Source: Sorghum bicolor (taxonomy: Eukaryota; Streptophyta; Magnoliopsida; Poales; Poaceae). From it: a stretch of 64,000 bases of DNA. Below are positions 34,236 to 45,287 of the stretch, piece by piece. Under the pieces are notes generated by a model. It had not been told where the DNA came from. It worked only from the letters and a program-made list of their open reading frames with translations, and made no database searches. The stretch's first letter is position 1. The number at the start of each line of letters is the position of its first letter. Where the stretch lies: assembly GCF_000003195.3 (NCBI RefSeq), contig NC_012873.2, positions 16,667,202-16,731,201 on the forward strand, given 5' to 3'. The position numbers and the translations under genes are program-made.

Positions 34236-36887
34236 ATGAATAGAAGACATCTTCCAGGAAATTTTGTTGACAATCCCGAAGCATTATTCAAGAAGACGAG
34301 AGCAAAGCTCAAGAAGAGATCATCAACACTTTACGAAGAAGCTTCATCCAATCAAGAAGATCACCGGAACTTGTCTTCAGAGTTCGAAGCCATGGCGAAC
34401 AAATCAATCCGCGAGTTCTCAGCTCCCACTACGGACAACATCCACACTGGACCTGCTGTAGAGATCGATGGCAACTTTGAGCTCAAGCATGGACTTATCA
34501 ACATGGTGCAATCCAACCAGTTCTGTGGGAAGGCACACGAAGATGCTAGTGCTCATTTACAACACTTCCTGGAGATTTGCAACACATTCACCATAGCAGG
34601 AGTTTCCAAAGACGCTATACTACTTCGCCTCTTCCCATTCTCACTGTTAGGAAGAGCGAAGCAGTGGTTCTACACTACAAAGGAGAAGAATACTACGTGG
34701 GCACTCTGCTCAACAAACTTCCTGGCAAAGTTCTTTCCCATGGGCAAGACCAATGCTCTCCGTGGGAAGATTACAAGTTTTCAGCAACAAAATGATGAAT
34801 CTGTTCCAGAAGCATGGGAGCGCTTTCAAGACTACATCCTAGAATGTCCCCATCATGGAATGGAGAGTTGGCTATTGATGCAGACATTCTATCATGGGCT
34901 CGGCAACAGTGCTCGAGAAACCATGGATGCTGCAGCTGGAGGAGCATTCTTATCACTTACTATACCACAAGCCACAGCTCTTGTGGAGAAGATGGCGTCC
35001 AATCAAAGCTGGAATGAAGAGAGGACCCAGACACGCAAGAGAGGTGGAGGTATGCATCAGCTGAAGGAGGTAGACATGCTGTCTGCAAAGCTAGACCTGC
35101 TCATGAAGAAGCTCGACGATAGAGCTGGAGACAAGAAAGAAGTTATGCACATCTACGACTCTCACATGACTTGTGAGGAGTGTGGAGACACTGGACACTC
35201 AGGCAACCACTGCCCTGAGATGCTTGAGGATGTAAACTACATCATCAACAACAACAACAACAACTACTACAACCGTCCTCAACAAAATCAAGGTTGGAAT
35301 CAGCAGAGGCCTAACTACTCAGGTAATTATCAAGGTAACAATTCTTACAACAATAATAATAATTTTCCACCTTTGAGAGAGTTAGTGTCTAATCAAGGAA
35401 AGCTAATGGATAATCTATCTAAGAAATTGGTATCTAATGATAAAATGCTAGAAAATATAAATAATAGAATGGATAATTTTTCTACTACCATCAAAAATCA
35501 AATTAGCTTTAATAAAATGATTGAATCCCAGTTAAATCAAATAGCTGCTGCTGTTCCTACTACTAACCCCGGTATACCATCACAACCAGAAGGATTAGAA
35601 TCTGCAAATCTTGTAGACATGTTTGATGCAGGTAATTGGAGTAACCCCGTCACTAAATTTTCTACTGACTGTCTGCCGGTCAAGAGAGGCGATCCAGGAC
35701 GCCCCGTCATCCCGATCTCCATCGGCATGGTGGACGTCCCAGAAGCACTCTGCGACTTTGGCTCCAGTGTCAACATTATACCCAGGGTACTCTATGAGAA
35801 ATTCTTTACATATCCTTTATTAGAGACAACCATGTGTTTGCAGTTTGCAGATCAGACGATAACTTTTCCAAAAGGAATAGTGAGGAACCTTTGTGTCCGA
35901 GTTGGTACCTTATATGCCCCAGCAGACTTCGTAGTGGTAGAGACCGGAAATGATGAGAGAGCACCTATCATCTTAGGGAGGCCATTCTTGAATACCACGG
36001 GAGCTATCATCTACGCCAGTGCTGCCAAGATCAGTTTCTACGTCAAAGGGAAGAAGGAGACATTTTTCTTCAAGAACAAGACTACACAAATTCCAGATCA
36101 ATCTAGACGTGAATCAAGGAAGAGGACCAACAGGAGGAACAGGAACAAGCAAGTGTGGACCGAGTCAGCTAAGATGGTCACTGTAGTTCATGGAGGCCAA
36201 GATCACCAACTTAAGTCACCGTTTTTGACCAAGAAGGACGACCCAAGAATGCCAAGCATTTACTGCTCCATAAATGGATACAACTTCTACAAGACGATTT
36301 GCGACACCGGATCGGGCGTTAACATAATGGCCGCAGTCACCTATCTGCTCTTGTTCGGGACCATGCCACTAAGACCAACATACATTCAGCTCCAGATGGT
36401 AGATCAGACATTTCAAGAAGTTAAAGGAATAGTATCTGATGTCCCAGTCAAAATAGACGATCACTTTGTCTACACAGACTTTCAAGTTATTGACATGGGA
36501 GAAGATGAGTACGATCCACCCATCATCCTTGGAAGACCGTTCCTCAGCACCGTTAAAGCAATTATCTACATTGGAACCGGAGAAGTCCATATGCACTTCC
36601 CCTCAGAGAAGGTACGTCGTTATTTTACTGACCCTAACTATATCGTTGAAGAATCTAAGCAGGTAAGAAAGCGACGCAACCGCAACCAGAGGAGGCAGAT
36701 CATCAAGGACGGATGGGCAGATTATGAAGGAGAAGTGATAAGATCAGAAGACGTTGAGTTTAAACAGAATTATCCAGAGGAGATTGAAGCACAAAGTCAG
36801 TTGTGGAAAATGAAGATAACTATACAAGAAGAGGAGGCGCTGCCGGAAGTACCGACTACGCCACCCAACGAACCTCAGGACGATTAA
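34236..36887 (+). CDS. gag-protease of element D with two tandem retropepsin-like domains
   Basis: 883 residues, no internal stop. The start MNRRHLPGNFVDNPEAL is the first ATG after the primer site. The Gag capsid-like domain spans about residues 95-260 (LLRLFPFSLLGRAKQWFY, AWERFQDYILECPHHGMESW). A CCHC zinc knuckle follows at C313, C316, H321, C326, then a stretch rich in Asn, Gln and Tyr (about 335-375) and a coiled-coil-like segment (about 385-440). Protease 1 has Asp507 in ALCDFGSSVNIIP and ILGRPFL near 578-584; protease 2 has Asp690 in TICDTGSGVNIM and ILGRPFL near 763-769. The tail is acidic. The product would build particles and cleave polyproteins. Reverse transcriptase and integrase must come from another element, for example a relative of C. 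The usual family member has one protease domain, so the duplication is unusual. Expression is unknown. Confidence 0.92.
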   Translation: MNRRHLPGNFVDNPEALFKKTRAKLKKRSSTLYEEASSNQEDHRNLSSEFEAMANKSIREFSAPTTDNIHTGPAVEIDGNFELKHGLINMVQSNQFCGKAHEDASAHLQHFLEICNTFTIAGVSKDAILLRLFPFSLLGRAKQWFYTTKEKNTTWALCSTNFLAKFFPMGKTNALRGKITSFQQQNDESVPEAWERFQDYILECPHHGMESWLLMQTFYHGLGNSARETMDAAAGGAFLSLTIPQATALVEKMASNQSWNEERTQTRKRGGGMHQLKEVDMLSAKLDLLMKKLDDRAGDKKEVMHIYDSHMTCEECGDTGHSGNHCPEMLEDVNYIINNNNNNYYNRPQQNQGWNQQRPNYSGNYQGNNSYNNNNNFPPLRELVSNQGKLMDNLSKKLVSNDKMLENINNRMDNFSTTIKNQISFNKMIESQLNQIAAAVPTTNPGIPSQPEGLESANLVDMFDAGNWSNPVTKFSTDCLPVKRGDPGRPVIPISIGMVDVPEALCDFGSSVNIIPRVLYEKFFTYPLLETTMCLQFADQTITFPKGIVRNLCVRVGTLYAPADFVVVETGNDERAPIILGRPFLNTTGAIIYASAAKISFYVKGKKETFFFKNKTTQIPDQSRRESRKRTNRRNRNKQVWTESAKMVTVVHGGQDHQLKSPFLTKKDDPRMPSIYCSINGYNFYKTICDTGSGVNIMAAVTYLLLFGTMPLRPTYIQLQMVDQTFQEVKGIVSDVPVKIDDHFVYTDFQVIDMGEDEYDPPIILGRPFLSTVKAIIYIGTGEVHMHFPSEKVRRYFTDPNYIVEESKQVRKRRNRNQRRQIIKDGWADYEGEVIRSEDVEFKQNYPEEIEAQSQLWKMKITIQEEEALPEVPTTPPNEPQDD

Positions 36888-39052
36888 GAAAATGGAGAGT
36901 CCCGTTCGGAGGACTTAAAAACACCGAACGCCTTGCCAAGAGGTAAACTTGGTAGTTATCCTTTCCCTTCCAATTATTTCAAATAGTTTACTTAGTTAAT
37001 CATGTTCGTATTATCCTAAAAAAAAGAAAATAAAAATGTGAAAAAAAGTAAGCCCCATGTGAGTAGACGAGTGGCATAAAACCCATAAGTACATTCACTG
37101 TGGTGGCATAAAAATAAAATAATTTTTTTTCTGCTTTATAAAAACAAAAATATAAAAACAGGGAGTAACAATTATTAAGGAGTCTCAACATGATAAAGGC
37201 TAGATATTTATGCTAACACTTAATCAGTTCCACAAGCTTTGTTGTCTATTTGAGCTCCACAGAATTTAAGAATCAAGAAGACTAGCAGACGGAGGACATT
37301 CTAATCGCTGTCAGAATGCTGCTGACTTTCAAATACACCTCTGCCACCTGCTAGCTACATCAAGAGAAATTACGTCAAAATTCAGCTTGGGGGAGAGCAC
37401 CCCCATTTATCTCGATAAGTATTTCTATCTATCTTTATACTTATATTATTTTAGAATATAAATACACATAAACTATGGAAAACCAAATAAAGATTTTATG
37501 CATATATATATATGTCTTTTGCTTAGTGTGTTTAATAAATAAATAAAGTGGCTATGCTAATCTGTATCTAAATAAAACTTAAGCATGGATATGATAAATA
37601 GTTGCTCTGCCTAATTTGCACATTTTAAGTTCTCTCTTAAGTTTAGACATAACTGTTATAATTTAAAGCTTGCTCTAGACCTAAACTTGTGGGATGAAAA
37701 CTTGATCTGAAGTCTAAGTTGTTAACGGATATGATATGGGAAGGTTGAGCTGCTGTTTATCTGTTCCTAGAGATGCTAGAATTCTGGAGAATTTTATCTT
37801 TGAAAATCTTTAAAATGTTGCATGATGAGTTCCTGTATGATGAGAGTTTAAATTCCTACCACAGCCATATATACATGCTTGCTAGACTTTGAGCCACACA
37901 TTTACTATTTACTGCTTATGAGCATTGAGTGTGGTCAAGCTGTGTTGACCCTTAGGAACTTGTCATGTGGTTAAATCAAGATTTCACTTGCACGTTCACT
38001 CATATATGCTACTTCTACTCCGGAAGTACCATCCACATATATCCACCCATTCCATCTCCAGAATCACCCAAAAATATTCTACTCCTAATCCGGGAGAGAG
38101 TAACCAAAAATATTTCTGTTTTCCCCTTGTGAAATAAATGCTCAAGTTATCTTGTTACTACCACTTGCTATATTATCTCAAGAGATGAATGCTCTAAAAA
38201 AAAAGAGATACGAGGAAATAAAAAGGAGCAAGTGCTCGGAACCTCGAAAGAAAAGAAAGAGTGAGACGAGAGGTAAAAATGGACAAGTGTCCGACAGTAG
38301 AATTAGGGGTGCAAGATACCCACCTGAGAGAAAAGAAAAAAAAATATAGAGCATCTCATTCTCCTCATAAAATTTCAAAAGCAAGAAAGGTATGTATCCC
38401 CTCAAAGAGCAAAGTAGAATTAGACTTCCACCACCATTGTTTCACCATTGTCATCACCATACATCATTCATTCGCCACACATGCACATCTTGATTAAACT
38501 TATTGACTTGTTACTTTGGATCCATGGTTTGACTATGCAATAAATGTCTTATAAGTATGTATACTTTATCTCCCACCTATGAGCTCCAGATATTAAAGCC
38601 TTATTAGAGTAGGGTGAGAGAGAAGGCAATGTCACTATGCCTTATACCACAAATACTACATATCTTGAGAGAAGGCATATAGCATCAATGCCTTGGTAAG
38701 GATCCAAAAATACCACAAAAGAGAGACCTGAGAGAATCATACAAGGAATTTCTGAGTTTTATTTGAAAATCTGCAAAAACCCCAGAGCTATAGCTGATCA
38801 AGAATAAGAGACATGGCACTTGGCTAGACTGTTCTATCTTTTAACCACTCAAGACAGAAGTGACAGTTACAAGTCCCACGGTGAAGGTAAAGTAAGTAAG
38901 TTTTAAGTCTTGACAGTTTACTCTAACTCAGAGATGAGATCTTATTTAAAAGCATGTGTACCGTCAATTTTTAAATATATTGCAACTACTTATGATCCAT
39001 AGCTGAGTCTATCCTTGCTCAGGGACGAGCAAGAGGTAAGCTTGGGGGAGTT
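36888..39052 (+). other. 3' UTR of element D, with conserved hairpins and polypurine tracts
   Basis: About 2.2 kb with no gene. In order it has: CGTTCGG/CCGAACG (36903-36909, 36924-36930); CCAAG/CTTGG with loop AGGTAAA (36936-36952); AGCTTGGGGGAG tract 1 (about 37383-37394); a (TA)n run near 37502-37513; CGAGG/CCTCG (38211-38215, 38242-38246) around GAGCAAGTGCTC (38226-38237); GGACAAGTGTCC (38281-38292); CTTGCTC/GAGCAAG with loop AGGGAC (39014-39033); and AGCTTGGGGGAG tract 2 (about 39039-39050), the true polypurine tract beside the LTR. Confidence 0.75.
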
Positions 39053-40707
39053 TGTTGACGGTCCTTAAGTATCAAACTTAATTATCAAATAAATAAAGAA
39101 AAGGATCCAAATGAAATCAAGATATAGACTTAGGGTTTTATCTGACAGAATTCCACGAGTTTTGGTGTTTGTCTATTTCTGCAGGGGGTTATCAGGAAAT
39201 ATGAAAGAAAGGCCCACATGTCGGGATTACGTAAAGATATTAACGTGCTGTGCAATTATCTTACATCTAGAAGACTCCAGAAGCCACGAGACCGAAGCGG
39301 AGGCGAAACGGGGCCAGAGGCAGGGCGCCCGCCCTCCTGCCCTGGGTGCCCGCCCACCTCCTGTGTCCAATCAGGACTCTGCTTTGCGGGAGATCTCCAC
39401 CGACCTAAAGGATGAATCTAAACCATACAATCTATGTCGGTTTGATCCAAGGGCCCATATTCACTTGGAGGGACTATAAAACCAGACCCCCTGGCCCCTG
39501 GAGGAGGGAGCCTCTCAACCCTAATTCATTGTTCCATCAAGGGAGAAGAAGCCTCTAATCAAGATTAGAGCCACCACATCAATTAGACATCTAGATTAGC
39601 ATAGCTACATAGGATTAGAACTAGAAGGAGTCAATCTTCGATTGGTTTCCGGATCTGTCAGGAGGATTCTTGGTAATTCTCTAATTGTGCTTCTAATTGC
39701 TTTCTAATTATCTTTGTTCTTCAATATTATGAATATGACTTTGTTCTACTTCAATATATTGCTTATGACTTTGCTCTACTTGCTTATATTCAAGATTATA
39801 TTGTTCTTAGTTTATCATAGTTATGTACTTGGCTTAGTTAGATTCGATCTATATACATGCTTAGGATCGTATAGCGTTTATCCATCAGATCCATGGGTAA
39901 ATGATAGATATTGTGTAGGCGTGGTGCTTATACCGTATTTATCTGCGATTGTACCCAATATGCCAGATCGTGGGGTGGTTCGTGATAGTGACAGCTTCAT
40001 TGATTCTTATATAGTCCCCCTCTCGTGTATTGGGCTGGCAGAGCAACATTATTACAGGGGAGTGATTGCTATGTTTCTCATATTCCTTGCTAATATCACT
40101 ATGCATGGGCGTAGTCTTATCTCACAATGATTGCTAAGTATGCTTGCACTAACTATGATAATGCTAGACTATATAGTTAAGAATAACTTAGGGAATATTC
40201 TTGTAGTTCGTGCTAATACCATGCTAATGACTTTCTAGAGTATCTAATTGAGGTGCTTATCATATTTATTATGTGGCTAGATCAGATTAGTTATCCTTGT
40301 CACTATTATTATTTCATATATCTTTTATGTGACACTTATCCCTGTATGATGAGTTAGATATAATGTTCTCAATTATACATGCAATGATAGATGCTCAATC
40401 TCATATTCTATTCTGTAATCAATAGTGATGATTGCTAATCCCTTCCCAGTGGTAAAAATATAAATAACGATACCTGGAATACTTCCCGGTTAAAATGCTG
40501 CATCGGTATTAATCTGTGCGCTTGCAGATCCCATTCATTATTTATTTAGAAGAGCAATTGCATATTTCAATACCGCGTCTCTTATATCATGCTGGGGATG
40601 ACAACTTGGCTTAAGTGGTGTGAGGGATAGGTTTGGCATTTTTGGCACCGTTACTAGATTTAGAGAACTTAGTCTACTTTTGGTAATGATGTTAAGAATA
40701 CCCAACA
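39053..40707 (+). repeat. 3' LTR of element D
   Basis: 1655 bp, nearly identical to the 5' LTR. The second GC box has one change (GGGTGCCCGCCC, 39344-39355). TATAAAA is at 39475-39481. Confidence 0.95.
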
Positions 40708-40987
40708 GCGGGCGCCCTGGGCCTGGCCCCTTTCGGCCTCCGTCTTCTTCCCGTGGCTTCTGGAGTCTTCTAGATGGTGGAAAATCACGCGGTGCGTTGA
40801 TATCTCTATGTAATCCTGACATGTGGGCCTTTCTTCCTTATTTCCTGATAACCCCCTGCAGAAACAGATAAACAACAAAACTCGTGGAATTCTGTCAGAT
40901 CAAACCCTAATTCTAGGTGTTGGTTGCATATTGGTCCTTTCTCTTGTTTATTTGATAATTAAAATTGATACTTAAGAACCGTCAACA
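40708..40987 (-). repeat. 5' LTR of element C, right piece
   Basis: The duplicated GCGGG (40708-40712), then 275 bp that complete the C LTR up to ACCGTCAACA. TATGT, the duplication of the C insertion, follows at 40988-40992. Confidence 0.9.
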
Positions 40988-40992
40988 TATGT

Positions 40993-42213
40993 ATCTTGCA
41001 CATCTTAATTTCACCTCGCCTAATGAACTCTCGAATGAGGTGAAACTTCCGCAGCACATGTTTATTCTTCTGGTGATTCCTAGGCTCCTTAGCCTCTGCA
41101 ATCGCCCCATTGTTGTCACAATATAGATTCAATGGGCTCGATGCATTCAGAAACACACCAAGCTCAATGAGGAACCTCCTCATCCAAACACCTTCCTTCG
41201 CAGTTTCAGAAGTTGCGATGTACTCGGCCTCTGTTATAGAATCGGTCACTGTCGCCTGCTTGGAACTTTTCTAGCTTACTGCACCACCATTTATCGTGAA
41301 CACAAAACCTGATTGAGATTATGAATCATCTGTGTCAGTTTGGAAGCTAGCATCAGTGTAACCATTTACAACGAGCTCCTCCTCACCTCCATAGATTAGG
41401 AACACATCTTTAGTCCTTCTCAAGTACTTAAGAATGGTTTTAACAAGTGTCCAGTGACTTTCACCTAGATTATTCTGGTACCTGCTCGCAACACTTAGAG
41501 CATATGAGACATCTGGGCGAGTACATATCATGGCATACATGATGGAACCAATTGCCGAAGAGTATGGAACCTTACTCATGCGTTTGTGCTCTTCATCTGA
41601 TGAAGGACACTACTTATCGCTAAAACGCATACCATGTGACATAGGCAAGAACCCTCTTTTAGATTGTTCCATGTTGAACCGTTTCAACACCTTGTCTATA
41701 TATGTATCTTTTCTTAATCCTATTAGCCTTTTGGACCTATCTCTATAGATCTTAATGCCCAAAATGTATGCTGCTTCTCCTAAATCCTTCATAGAAAAAC
41801 TATTATTCAGTGAAGTCTTTACTGATTGCAACATTGGAATGTCATTCCCAATCAATAATATATCATCCACATATAAGATTAGAAATACAACAGCGCTCCC
41901 ACTTTCCTTCTTGTAAACACAAGGTTCTTCTTCATTCTGACGAAAGCCAAAACCTTTGACCACTTCATCAAAATGAATATTCCAACTCCGAGATGCTTGC
42001 TTTAATCCATAAATGGATTTCTTAAGCTTGCATATTTTTCTAGCATTATTAGGATCAACAAAACCTTCAGGCTGTATCATATATACACATCCTCTTCCAA
42101 ATTTCCATTTAGAAAGGCTATTTTAACATCCATCTGCCATATCTCATAATCAAAATATGCAGCAATTGCTAGAATGATCTGAATAGATTTTAGCATCGCT
42201 ACTGGTGAGAAAG
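40993..42213 (-). pseudogene. Copia E pol, 3' part: reverse transcriptase and RNase H
   Basis: On the minus strand, after the F insertion, the frame reads DVKIAFLNGNLEEDVYM and QPEGFVDPNNARKICKLKKS. Then come YGLKQASRSWN and the catalytic LILYVDDILLIGN of copia reverse transcriptase. RNase H follows (SAIGSIMYAMICTRPDVSYA, VNGYTDASFQTD, SITEAEYIATSETAKEGVWM, LYCDNNGAI). Several in-frame stops (for example after FSDK near 41610 and after DTDDS near 41319) break it. The upstream part is at 50101-52652 and the last residues are at 13923-14045. It made the copia cDNA copy; it is dead now. Confidence 0.85.
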
Positions 42214-42218
42214 TCTTG

Positions 42219-43196
42219 TGTTGACGGTCCTTAAGTACTAAAATTAATAATCAAATAAACATGAAAAAGGATCAATATGAAACAAACATCTAGAATTAGG
42301 GTTTTATCTTATAGAATTCCACGAGTTTTGGTGTTTATCTATTTTTGCAGGGGTTTATCAGAGAATATGGAGAGAAGGCCCACATGTCATGTTTACAACG
42401 AGATAATTACGTGCCGCGCAATTTTCCTCAATCTAGAAGAGTCCAGAAGCCATGGGAACGAACGAGAAGGGATTCGGGCTCGGGGGCAGGGCGGCCGCCC
42501 ACCCCCCTTGGGCGCCCGCCCAGGGTTGGATCCCAAACAGGACTCTGCTTCGGGGCAAGACTCCACCGACCTAAAGGATCAATCTAAACCATACAATCTA
42601 TGTCGGTTTGATCCAATGGCTCACGTTCACTTGAGGGGACTATAAAACCAGACCCCCTGGCCCCTGGAGGAGAGAGGAGAAATCATTATTCAGAGGTAGC
42701 CATCAAAGTTAGGGTTTAGAGCTTCTCTCCCACAGAGAATTAGAATTAGCTACTCCCTAATCCTTCCAGTTTAGAGGTTGATTAGATAGCAATTAGAGAA
42801 GTAGAGCACTACGCTCTGGATTCGGATCTTCGGTAATAAAGATTGGTATTATTCATATCTTTCTCTAATTCTATTGTTCTAATTGCATTATGTCTCTAAT
42901 TATTATGTTCTTAGTTTGCTCTAGTTCTATATTTGATATAGTTCTAATTGATAATGAGTTTATGTATAAGTTTGCAAAGCGCTTAGCTCTTGACGCGAGG
43001 GAGTTAGGTGATAGATCACATGTGAGCGTGGTGCTTATATGTTATTTATCTGCAAATGTATCCTATTGGCCGGGTCGTGTGGTAGTTCGCGATAGTGACA
43101 GCTTCGTTGATTCTTATATAGTCCACCCTCCGTTGATAGGACAGGCAGAACCGGTATTGTGGAGTAAGTCATGCGATGCTCTGATTTACTTTATCA
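42219..43196 (+). repeat. 5' LTR of element F, truncated
   Basis: It matches 48582 to about 49562 of the 3' LTR nearly base for base, including the GC boxes (GGGCGGCCGCCC at 42489-42500, GGGCGCCCGCCC at 42510-42521) and TATAAAA (42641-42647). It then jumps to gag sequence. About 530 bp of LTR end are missing. Confidence 0.88.
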
Positions 43197-44618
43197 ATGT
43201 GCCTAGATGCATCTGCTAAAGGATCATTCTTGGAGCTTACAACTAGAAAAGCAGAGATACTTTTGGATAAGATAGCAGAAAACCAAAGCTGGTTCCAAGA
43301 TAAAGCTCAACAATGTCATCAAACTGAAGAAATACCAGAAGAAGTAAATGCATTATCAACTAAGATGGAAAATTTGCTCCATTGGATTGACCAGAGGGCC
43401 AAGTTCAAAGAAGATCAAAGGGCCATTGAGACAGCATACAAATATCAACCAACTTTGAGTCAACCCAATAGCAAAGGTATGAATTCAGGTAATACTGTCA
43501 AACAACTTTCATTAAAAGAGATAATTGCTCAACAAACCAAAATTAATGATGAAGTTAAACAAAGGCTAGATACAAATGAATCATCTCTAAAAGATATATA
43601 CAATAAAATGGATTTTCTACTAACTGCCTTTGATGAGCAAAACACTCTTAATAAAAGGGTAGAGCTTAAATTAATAAAATTAGCTGCTGCACTGCCTGTT
43701 GCTACTAACCTTGAGCAGGTAAAGAATATAACTACTAGAGGAGGCAAAGCTACCAGAGATCCACCATACCCAAGAGAGAAACAAAGAACATTAACACCAG
43801 TGCAACCAACAGTGATAGAAGAAGAAAGCCCAATTGGAGCAGAAGATCTGCCACAACCACCAAGAACTAGAGAAATGAGGAAAGATTTTTACGACACCAA
43901 CTATTTGCCATTTCCCAGAAGAAACAGAGGAATGCAGTCGGATGAGCAGTTTGGTAAGTTTGTAGAGGTCATTCCGAAATTATATGTCAACATACCTCTG
44001 CTCGATGCCATACAGGTACCTACATATGCAAAGTACATCAGAGATATTCTTAACAAGAAGAGGCCACTGCCCACCACTGAGGTTATCAAGCTGACAGAAG
44101 AATGTAATGCGGCCATCCTCAATAAACCACCAAAGAAGAAGGAAGATCCTGGATGTCCCACTATTGATTGCTCGATCGGAAACCAACACTTCAACAATGC
44201 ACTTTGTGATCTCGGAGCAAGTGTCAGTGTGATGCCAGCATCAGTCTACAAAAAGCTTGATCATACAGCCTTAGAACCAACATCAATGTGTCTACAACTA
44301 GCGGATCAATCGGTTCGACACCCGCTGGGTATCGCCGAGAACATTCCAGTCAAGATCAGAGATTTCCTTGTGCCAGTAGACTTCGTAGTACTGGACATGA
44401 GTCCTAACTCAAAAGTGTCCATCATCCTTGGAAGGCCATTTCTGAGCACTGCCAATGCCCACATTGATGTTGGGAAGGGAGAAATCAAGTTCAACATAAA
44501 CGGTCAAGAAGAACACTTCACATTCAAACCCAGACCAGAGAGAGACTCTACAGTGAAGGAAGTTCATGAAGAACCACTGGAGACACCATCTCTAGAGGAA
44601 GGTAACTCAGAAGATTAA
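43197..44618 (+). pseudogene. gag-protease of element F, N-terminus missing
   Basis: The first bases come from the LTR junction; true Gag sequence starts at LDASAKGSFLELTTRKAEIL. A long Lys/Glu/Gln-rich coiled-coil-like part follows (SLKEIIAQQTKINDEVKQRL), then a segment typical of Athila polyproteins (YVNIPLLDAIQVPTYAKYIR). A single protease has ALCDLGASVSVMPASVYKKL and VSIILGRPFLSTANAHIDVG. The D-L-G-A-S active site is the common Athila variant with the Asp kept. No zinc knuckle remains in view. The frame ends at 44618 without pol. The protein lacks its first half and its own start, so it is a remnant. Confidence 0.85.
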
Positions 44619-45094
44619 AAGATTTGGAGGTCCAGCTTGGGGGACCTAAAAATCCCAAACCCTCACCGGGAGGTAAATCGGTAATTATCCGCATTATTAA
44701 TTTTCTCATATTTAAATTCTTGCATAATTAAATCTTGCATTAGTCATATTTATTCATAGTATTATTATAATAATGAAAAGCCCCATATAAATAATATTCA
44801 TGGTGTGTAACAACCCATATTTATTAATTATTGTGGAGGCACAAAAATATTTTCCATTATCATTTTAATTAAGTTTCCTGCATTATATTTAATTATATTA
44901 ATCTTCTAGAAGCATGACCCACATGACATACACCACACCTCACATACATCCCATCACATAATTACATCCACCAATATGTTTCCACTCACCTGACATCTTT
45001 CCACCGTCCAACCACCACCACACAACATTATTCTGCGTGAGATCAAAGCAAGGAAGCAAGTGGAGGAGGCACACTCAGGATGGACACCAGGAGT
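44619..45094 (+). other. Spacer after gag in element F
   Basis: It begins with possible stems GGTCC/GGACC and TTGGG/CCCAA (44629-44658). Then comes the hairpin ACCG/CGGT (44665-44682) whose loop GGAGGTAAAT contains a splice-donor-like AG/GTAAAT. The rest is AT-rich, then C-rich (CCACCACCACACAACA), with no gene. Confidence 0.55.
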
Positions 45095-45150
45095 GGGCGC
45101 CCGCCCACCTACCAAGGGCGCCCGCCCTGCTCCCTCTTCCTCCTATAAAA
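45095..45150 (+). promoter_or_regulatory. Candidate internal promoter for the ORF-1-like gene of F
   Basis: Two perfect GGGCGCCCGCCC boxes (45095-45106, 45116-45127) are followed 16 bases on by a TATA box CTATAAAAGG (TATAAAA 45144-45150). A C/A-rich leader follows. The same boxes and TATA form the U3 promoter of the LTRs, at wider spacing. Confidence 0.6.
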
Positions 45151-45287
45151 GGCCACCTCCAGCTCCCCTTCTCTTCACACAAACACTCCAGAAAACCACA
45201 CAAGTATCAGTTTCCAGAAAGAGCTCTTGTAGTGAAGAGAAAAGAGAGTAGAAAGAAAGAGAAGAGTGGGAAAGAAGTTGATAGAGA

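Larger units (their letters stand above)
32421..40707 (+). mobile_element. Element D: complete Athila-like non-autonomous element (gag-protease only)
   Basis: It is bounded by GCGGG at 32416-32420 and 40708-40712. The two LTRs are of equal length (1655 bp; 32421-34075, 39053-40707) and I see only about ten single-base differences between them. The primer site for tRNA-Asp is at 34084-34101, a single open gag-protease gene at 34236-36887, and a polypurine tract CTTGGGGGAGTT just before 39053. There is no pol. It is the best-preserved element of the window and probably the most recent insertion after B. Confidence 0.96.
14046..40987 (-). mobile_element. Element C: Athila-like Ty3/gypsy element with gag-pol, nested
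   Basis: LTRs at 14046-15257 and 31462-32420 plus 40713-40987 begin TGTTGATATT and end ACCGTCAACA, with TATGT on both sides of the whole. The primer site (minus strand of 31436-31453) is an 18-base match to the tRNA-Asp 3' end, eight bases from the LTR. A gag-pol frame, then a separate small ORF, then the 3' UTR follow. Removing solo LTR A and one copy of its duplication leaves gag-pol at exactly 1462 codons including the stop, so the frame was intact when A inserted, apart from one nonsense codon. Without its insertions the element is about 9.3 kb. Confidence 0.92.
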
